Assembly: GCA_900618425.1 (NCBI GenBank)
Contig: UZAN01041107.1
Coordinates: forward strand, 25,873-63,851
Direction of reading: 5' to 3'
DNA: 37,979 nt
Origin: Echinostoma caproni
Lineage: Eukaryota; Platyhelminthes; Trematoda; Plagiorchiida; Echinostomatidae
The translations under genes and the position numbers were made by a program. The notes below the pieces were generated by a model, which saw only the letters and a program-made list of their open reading frames with translations, searched no databases and was not told the DNA's origin. Every line of letters begins with the position of its first letter. Within the stretch, counting starts at the first letter, position 1. Below, one piece after another: positions 32,176 through 37,979 of this stretch.

Positions 32176-32696
32176 ACTCCCAGAACAAGCGATCAGAAAA
32201 GTTTTACGCCAATGGGAAAACGCAACCTTATGGACAAACAGTTAGAAATCGCAGCATTAAAGGCCCAGTGAATGCCCTATCAGAATATATAAATTTCATG
32301 AATATAGACACCGTAGGATACCCAAAAAACGAAAGTCTCACTCTTGGGAAAATAAACGCCGTATGCTACTCATGAGTTGTATAATGGACACGGGAAGAAA
32401 CATCTAATTATGAATAGTAATTAACACCTTTTCTACATATAATATTTTTCTGTTTGAATTTTCTTGTTGATAAACATGGTCTCCGTCCTGATCCTACTCG
32501 TTTTTCATCTCTTTATAATGCACCTTCTGCATGTTAATTAAAGAACTTTGTTCATTACTCGGTTCGCTTTAGTATTATTCTAGAATCATACCAGATTTTG
32601 TCATAAAAGCAGACCCGTTGTTCACGCTTGTTTCAAAACAAACATTTTAATGGATAAGTATTCGTGAAGGCGCTCTCGAAGGCTTACTAAGTTTTT
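32176..32696. other. Spacer, nothing recognised
   Basis: AT-rich. A 91-codon plus frame crossing 32100-32375 overlaps the SINE head and is not considered a gene. Confidence 0.35.
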
Positions 32697-34334
32697 TCTC
32701 CTGATGCCGTTTTACATGCTTTTTCACCCCAAGCGCATTTGACAGTAATTATAGACGCATCACCAGTTGGCATTGCAGCAGTGTTGGAGCAGAACGGTTA
32801 TCCAGTGCTATGCATTTCTCGCAGACTCGGTAATGCTAAACGTGGTTAACCCCAAACACATAGAGGAGCTCTTGCAGTATACTGGGCTGTTACTCGATTG
32901 CACAAATACTTGTATGGTTCACATTTCACATTTATATCGTACCGCGAGGCATTAAAGTTCATTGACAATCCTCACCGCTCCCTGGCAGAGTCATCAGCTG
33001 TCATGGTACAGCGATTGAGCATGGCACTAGCCGGTTATTCTTATGACATTCAACATCGCAAGTCTCACATGATTCAACACGTGGACTATTTATCGCGTTA
33101 TGTTTTGTCGGAGGAGACTGGTACATCTGATTGTTTTCTGATACAACTGCTCCCTGTTAATATATCTAACCTAGTCCGACAGACAAAGAATTACTATCAT
33201 GCAGTTATTTCTTGTGTTTAACACGTTTGGCGAGCGGACACCAAGCGCCGATTCCCAGAGTTTTATTAACACCTTGAAGAACTTTCAGTAACTTGTGATG
33301 GAATGCTACGTCTCAACGACCGAACAATCATCTCTTCATCTTTACACTCTGTAGTTCTGAGTGATTTGCATTCGGGACATCTCGGTATTGAGAAGATGAA
33401 ATCGCTCGCACGTCTGATTTGTTGATGGCTGGTGCTCAACAGTGAATTGTGTCGAGTGGCCAAAGCATGTACTGACTGCATCCACAAAGCTCGCACACAA
33501 CCATCTAAGTGGACTCCTTGGCCAATGTCTTCTGAACCCTGGCAGCGAGTCCATGCTGATTACCGTGATCCCTCCCTAAACAAATACTACGCTCTGGTGA
33601 TTATTGACTCTTATGCACGGTGGCCTGAGGTTTATTGCCCTACATCACCCAACGCAGAATGCACTATAACTGCTTTCCGGAAGACGTTCAGCCGGGAGGC
33701 TGTTCCACAAGCCGTCGTCACTGATAATGGTAGTCACTTTACAGCGAATAGCATGACGGATTGGTTGAAATCTATTGACTGCCGACATGTCCCAACTCTA
33801 CCTGGACACCCACAGTCAAACGGTGCAGCAGAAAACTTCATTCAAACATTGAAAACTGCAACTGCATCTTGCCGCATATCTACTTTCACTGATTTAGACA
33901 GGGTAGTGATAACTTCCTCACGCAGTACAGAAACTCTACTCATGCTGCTACGGGAAGCGGTCCGGCCAAATTATTCAAAAATCGCATACTTCGTACCTTT
34001 ATGCCTAATCTGGAATCAGCTGAAGTAATTTATCATCGCGGAAATGAGCTACGTCATTCAAGAGGATGGGTCAAAAATCTATCAACTCCTTGAATTAGAC
34101 GATGGGTCAGATCATCGCAGACATAGTGACCAATTAATTTGCAATACTTCCAAAACTGAATGTTCTAATTCATATCTTTCCGAGTCTGTTTCAGATGGTA
34201 ACCATTCAAATGAATCTTCCGACAGTTCCGTTAAAAATCCTCGAAGATCCGAACGTTTGCGTTGCAAAGAGAGACTTGATCACAACAACCCCGAGATTCA
34301 TTCAAGCTGCGGTGGATGTAGTGATTGTGTATAA
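32697..34334 (+). mobile_element. Ty3/gypsy LTR retrotransposon remnant (RNase H, integrase, pol C-terminus)
   Basis: One plus frame carries nearly the whole remnant. RNase H: PDAVLHAFSPQAHLTVIIDA then SPVGIAAVLEQ (first catalytic Asp) and LAVYWAVTRLHKYLYGSHFT. Then a spacer with HVWRADTKRRFPEFY. The integrase zinc-binding part is LHSGHLGIEKMKSLARL with CTDC. The integrase core follows at 33432-33900. The C-terminal tail contains HRRHSDQL and PRRSERLRCK, typical of gypsy pol ends. In-frame stops at 32847-32849, 33219-33221, 33267-33269 and 33423-33425, and a stretch of about 33905-34065 that is in another frame (QYRNSTHAATG, KLFKNRILRTFMP). The reverse transcriptase catalytic part, protease and gag are missing, and no LTR was identified. 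Confidence 0.88.
33432..34028 (+). pseudogene. Gypsy-type integrase core
   Basis: The open part codes for integrase, which joins element DNA to the host chromosome. The catalytic triad is present: Asp in HADYRDP (residue about 43), Asp in VVTDNGSHF (about 98) and Glu in NGAAENFIQTLK (about 134), with 35 residues between the last two, as in the D,D35E family. LVIIDSYARWPEV and PGHPQSNG are family landmarks. After about 33905 the open frame is no longer the element's frame, so the last 40 residues are not integrase. The frame has no true start: it follows TGA 33423-33425, which interrupts the zinc-binding part. Confidence 0.9.
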
Positions 34335-35929
34335 ACTGAACATTCTTGTTTATTACATGATCGATTGCTTTGTACAATTGCGGCGAGTAATATAATTCAC
34401 TTCGAATATTCAGGTGTTTTATTTCATACTGTGTAAACGGGTCTATGAGGAAACGTAGGGAAAAGCAAGAGACAGGATGATAAAACTACTTTTGTGCAAC
34501 TGTCGGTTGAAGAACCGATACAGCTTCATAGTTGTCTATCAATGGTCTGTCTATGTTAACAATAACAATGGTATATTTGTGAGGCATGATGGGGAGCACG
34601 ATCATTTTGTAAAATAAATGGAAGAACCTTCGGGTCGACAGACTTAGCAGATTAAACAACAACGGAACGCGATTGTTTGCGCGCGACAAACAAAGATAAC
34701 CGTAAAACGATCAATGGACCTTTCATTCATTCGGTAAATTGATAAATAAGATGAGCAAAGTATCACATTTCTGACAACTTATAGTCCTGTAGATAAGGAT
34801 ATATGAACAAGAAAAGTCACAGAGGAGGAATTGGAAGAATTGAAAACGTGTACATAGGTCAATGAGTTGTGTTATTCAGAGTTGAGTTCAATCCAGGAGG
34901 AGAAATGTAAACGGCAATTATCGAACATGGTAAATTTTTTTGAACGTTGATCGTGTGGAGGGGAACAGGGACAAAGCGTGAATAGATGGAGCTTTTTGAA
35001 AGTTTTTGTGTATACGCTGTAAGATTTGTGTTCGAAAAATATGTTTATATAAAGTCCTGTAGGTATGGTTAGCTTTCTGAGTGATATCACTGTTTGGGCG
35101 TTAATGATCGGGTCAGGACGGGGAAAATAGGTTTCAGACCTTCCCAGGTCTTCTTTCATTGATCGATAAACAGGGGGCATGGGGTCGCTGCGTGTGGGCT
35201 TGCAGACTAACATTGAGTTTCTCTAGAAAAATCGTCTAGTCGATAGAAGATTTTATAGGATTCTGCTTCCGGGTTTTCGGTTATACTTTGGTTTTCTTCA
35301 CCGTTGCATGTCGTACCAATCCGACGGAAGTCGCCGTTATTCCTACAGCGGAACATTTCTAAAATGGAAGAAGGAACTGGAAAACAGTCTGGGTAGGATC
35401 CTAGTTGATGAGAGGGGGGAGAGAGAAAGCCAGCATGTTATCGCTCAACCTAGTGCTAGGCGTTTAGAACAGTCACGGAAATAAACGATTTAGCAGACCC
35501 AACTAAAATGGTTGAACCAATTACCACTAGATAAACTGTGCAATGAAAATAACATGGCAAAACGGAGTCTGATTTGGTGTTCTGTCATCGACACAGATTC
35601 CTCGAGGAAAAGATGTAGAGAAACAAAGATGGAAATAGAAGATCGAGAGAAAACCTGATTGAAATTTAGAAACATTCAGCAGGCAAGATACTAAGGAGGA
35701 GAGGATCAGGTGGTCAAGAGCAAGTGAGTTTACGAAAAGAAACACGGTTTTACGAAGGACATTTCAGTCTAAGTTGCACAGACACCATTTGAACGGAAAA
35801 GCTCAAACGGGTTCCCAAACCTAAACTGAGATGAAAAATCAAAACAGTGATTCTATAGCGTCAAAACAGATTCGTCGAGAAAACAGAGATGAAAATAAAA
35901 GAGAAAGTCTGAATTTTCTTGTCAGCATA
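34335..35929. other. Intergenic stretch, purine-rich in part
   Basis: No gene supported. Minus frames at 34872-35213 and 35490-35745 lack domains. About 35590-35670 and 35858-35930 share similar purine-rich text (CAGATTC-TCGAG-AAAA, AGAGATG-AAAATA), suggesting a worn direct repeat. A 3' LTR of the gypsy element might be expected just after 34334 but was not recognised. Confidence 0.35.
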
Positions 35930-36032
35930 CAGCTTCTGCCTGAACCGCATGACTTCTGGTTTGTCAGTACGATTGAATCGGGGTTTGTTGTCCAGAAACT
36001 GTACCGAGTCCCTACTTGGCCAGCGTTAGCCT
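35930..36032 (+). repeat. Dispersed 103-bp repeat, copy 2
   Basis: Gap-free match in the same orientation to 4218-4320. Here it lies about 750 bp upstream of the BEL/Pao gag start. Function unknown. Confidence 0.55.
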
Positions 36033-36787
36033 AGGATCATCACATGTTATTCATCTAGTCTCCTTTAACGCGTAAAAATCCTTTCGTAAAACCCAGACAT
36101 GAATCATATCCAAATCCATTTGTTAATTTGCACATTCCACTCCTTCAACACCACTCGCCTCATACACACGCGCAAACCTTATTTCTCTACCTCATTTGTA
36201 TATTTACTCTACGGCTTCATTCTTTGACTGTATTCGTTTATTGCTCATTCGGACCAAATCGGTTATAGTCGTGACCTGACTGTACACCGTTTGCATTTCA
36301 CATTGATTTCTTGAAAATCCTTCTCAACCCACAATAATTACATTTGACTTAACTCTGTTCTTTCTCTGCTTCTTTGTTAACGTATTCTCACTCACAGACA
36401 CCCACACAATTTTTTATCTGTTGACTCGATACCCGCCAAATTTCAATTTGGTGTGGATAGAGAACGTGATCGACCTGTTCGCTCTTGTTGGACATCCTAT
36501 TTGGTTCTCGCTTACTTGAGTGCTTTCCGACGCATATTTAAGGTTTGCTTTGTTGTATATTTTGTAATAACTTTTCTGATCCAGTACCGTAGAACATTAC
36601 GGATCAATCGTGTTTTATTTCGGGATTTGTATCGGTTTCAGCCACGCGTCACTCAAGCGCGAATTGGTAGACTCACAGTACTCAATTTGGAATCAAACAA
36701 GAAAACTATTTAGAAGGTGCCCAGACGAGAAACTAAGGAAACTGGAACCCATCAGGAAGTAATCCGGTAAGTCACCTGCGGGGAGCT
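36033..36787. other. Region upstream of BEL/Pao gag; possible LTR or leader
   Basis: By position this should hold the 5' LTR and primer binding site of the BEL/Pao copy. A plus frame at 36453-36713 is open but has no recognised domain. The LTR edges cannot be set because the 3' LTR is outside the window, and no confident primer-binding site was found. Confidence 0.3.
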
Positions 36788-37979
36788 GTGGGTCATTTTG
36801 CTTCTTTAGAAAATATTAGGTCTGTTACTCCTACCATTGCTGTTTCATCTATAGATTCAGATGTTAAGGATATCGATGTGTTTAGACTGCGGTTTTATGA
36901 ATTAGATCATGAGTTGAGAATAGTTGGACAGCAGATAGAACAGGCCAAACGTGAAAAGGCCGACTTCGAGGACACTACACACCTCCAGCTGAGACTGCAC
37001 ATAGTTGCTTCTCTCCGAATAAAGAATCCGTCCTCAAGCAAAGAACGTATGCCCATGTGAATGCTGATTTGCCAAGAGTCAAACTGACACCATACGACGG
37101 CAATCCTGAAAAATATTGCCAATTCATTCGCCAATACGAAAACATCGTTGAATGCAATACCACCAATGCAGGGCAAAGGTTTCTGTTCTTACTGAACTAC
37201 TGTCGTGGGAAAGCCAAAGAAGCCATATAAAAGTGTGCAATGATGGACCCGGAAGGGGGCAACTCGAGAGCCAGAAATATACTGAATGAGATGTTTGGTC
37301 AACCATTCCAAGTGACACGTAACATGATTCACGGGGTGCTGACAGAAGCGAGACGCACACGAGGCAATACTACGTCTATATCAAACTTGGTCATCAAGAT
37401 GCAGAACTGCAGCATCACCCTGAACCACCTCGATTATCCTTCGAACTTGGATGCATTTCATACGCTAGAATCGATTGTCAAATGTTTGCCTGCCGAACTG
37501 CAGACAGCCTGGGCGACCGAGGCCGATTGAATCGAGAAAAGAAACAGAGAAGCAACCTTTGATAAACTCACTGAATTCATAGGCTGCCAATCGTTTGGAC
37601 CAGGGGTAAGGAGACATAACACTATACTATTCGCGAAGGCCAGGGTCGCTCCCTAAAGGCAGTCTCAATACCCAGGCTGGAACTAGCGGCGGTAGTATGA
37701 ACCGTGAGGGTAGAGAAGGTGTTCACAAGATGTTTTTACTCGATCGAATGGATCGTAACTTACTGGACTGATTCCGCCATAGGTTTTTACTATGTTAACA
37801 ACGTACGGATGCGCTTCAGCACATTTATTCTCAACCGGGTACCTGTCATTAACGAAAAACTGAGGTGCACCCATGGCGGCACATAAAAACCAATAACAAT
37901 GCAGCCGAATTTGATCAGGGGTGTGCTGAACATGGGAAATATCAAAATTTTGTTACATGAACCATTCGTTTTCACGGAT
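36788..37979 (+). mobile_element. BEL/Pao LTR retrotransposon, internally deleted, runs off window
   Basis: The gag part spans about 36788-37653. A charged, coiled-coil-like start (FRLRFYELDHELRIVGQQIE) is followed after a frameshift near 37050 by LPRVKLTPYDGNPEKYCQFI, LLNYCRGKAKEAI and MFGQPFQVTRNMI, matching the gag domain found in BEL/Pao elements (DUF1759-like). Stops at 37228-37230, about 37528-37530 and about 37653. From about 37740 the plus strand reads YWTDSAIGFYYVNNVRMRFS, then FILNRVPVINE, which matches the RNase H part of BEL/Pao pol (VxWTDS ... RF..FVANRV) rather than protease or RT. About 80 bases separate the two parts, so protease and reverse transcriptase have been deleted. 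Confidence 0.78.
37704..37979 (+). pseudogene. BEL/Pao pol RNase H segment, partial
   Basis: A frame with TDS (first RNase H aspartate context) at about residue 22 followed by NVRMRFSTFILNRVPVINE. A TAA near 37884 interrupts it, and the same frame then reads QPNLIRG, comparable to the NPADLASRG motif of this family. The window ends before the integrase. Confidence 0.7.

Noticed and set aside
34872..35213. 113-codon minus frame
   Set aside because: No domain or plausible start; composition of the area is purine-biased.
36716..36735. Primer binding site for the BEL/Pao copy (GGTGCCCAGACGAG)
   Set aside because: It looks like some LTR element primer sites but lacks the leading TGG in place and could not be matched to a tRNA 3' end with confidence.
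1..37979. CRISPR arrays, prokaryotic operons, phage or defence systems
   Set aside because: No regularly spaced repeats, no ribosome-binding-site-led gene strings and no such protein families. The content is eukaryotic transposon sequence.

Overview
The window looks like a stretch of draft genome from a parasitic flatworm, most likely a trematode (fluke). The reasons are the mix of degenerate CR1-like LINEs, a Penelope-like element with a GIY-YIG domain, Ty3/gypsy and BEL/Pao remnants and tRNA-derived SINEs, together with an intronless, divergent rhodopsin-type receptor of the flatworm orphan kind. This assignment is inference; no single diagnostic marker is present. Three N bases (14164, 24307, 30934) mark it as draft assembly. 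Almost nothing has bacterial gene density or operon layout. Most open frames are short and random.

The only apparently intact protein-coding gene is a 320-residue, seven-helix receptor on the minus strand at 14340-15302. All other recognisable coding sequence is decayed transposon. From left to right: a CR1-like reverse transcriptase fragment (1-445, minus); a palindromic foldback element (1811-1984) with a second copy at 28570-28717; a possible tRNA-type SINE head (3268-3336); a CR1 3' end with an 8-bp terminal repeat (5943-6515, minus); a near-perfect palindromic MITE-like element (6814-6951); a SINE (9689-9850); a CR1 copy on plus (10361-11110); the receptor; a CR1 C-terminal scrap (15976-16090, minus); three head-to-tail Penelope-like fragments (16637-19390, all minus); a very decayed non-LTR element with endonuclease and reverse transcriptase (20100-21910, plus); a possible exon cluster (24490-25227, plus); a second SINE (25693-25899); a LINE 5' half with PHD-like finger, coiled coil, RNA-binding region and endonuclease (29840-31480, minus); a third SINE head (32100-32175); a Ty3/gypsy RNase H-integrase remnant (32697-34334, plus); and a BEL/Pao copy in which gag is joined directly to the RNase H region (36788-37979, plus, running off the window).

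The genes do not work together as a pathway. The window reads as a transposon graveyard around one receptor gene. No new defence system, CRISPR array, tRNA or rRNA gene was found. The items most worth following up are the receptor with its altered activation motifs, the tandem Penelope-like array, the two foldback copies, the MITE, the internally deleted BEL element and the LINE that kept its 5' rather than its 3' end.
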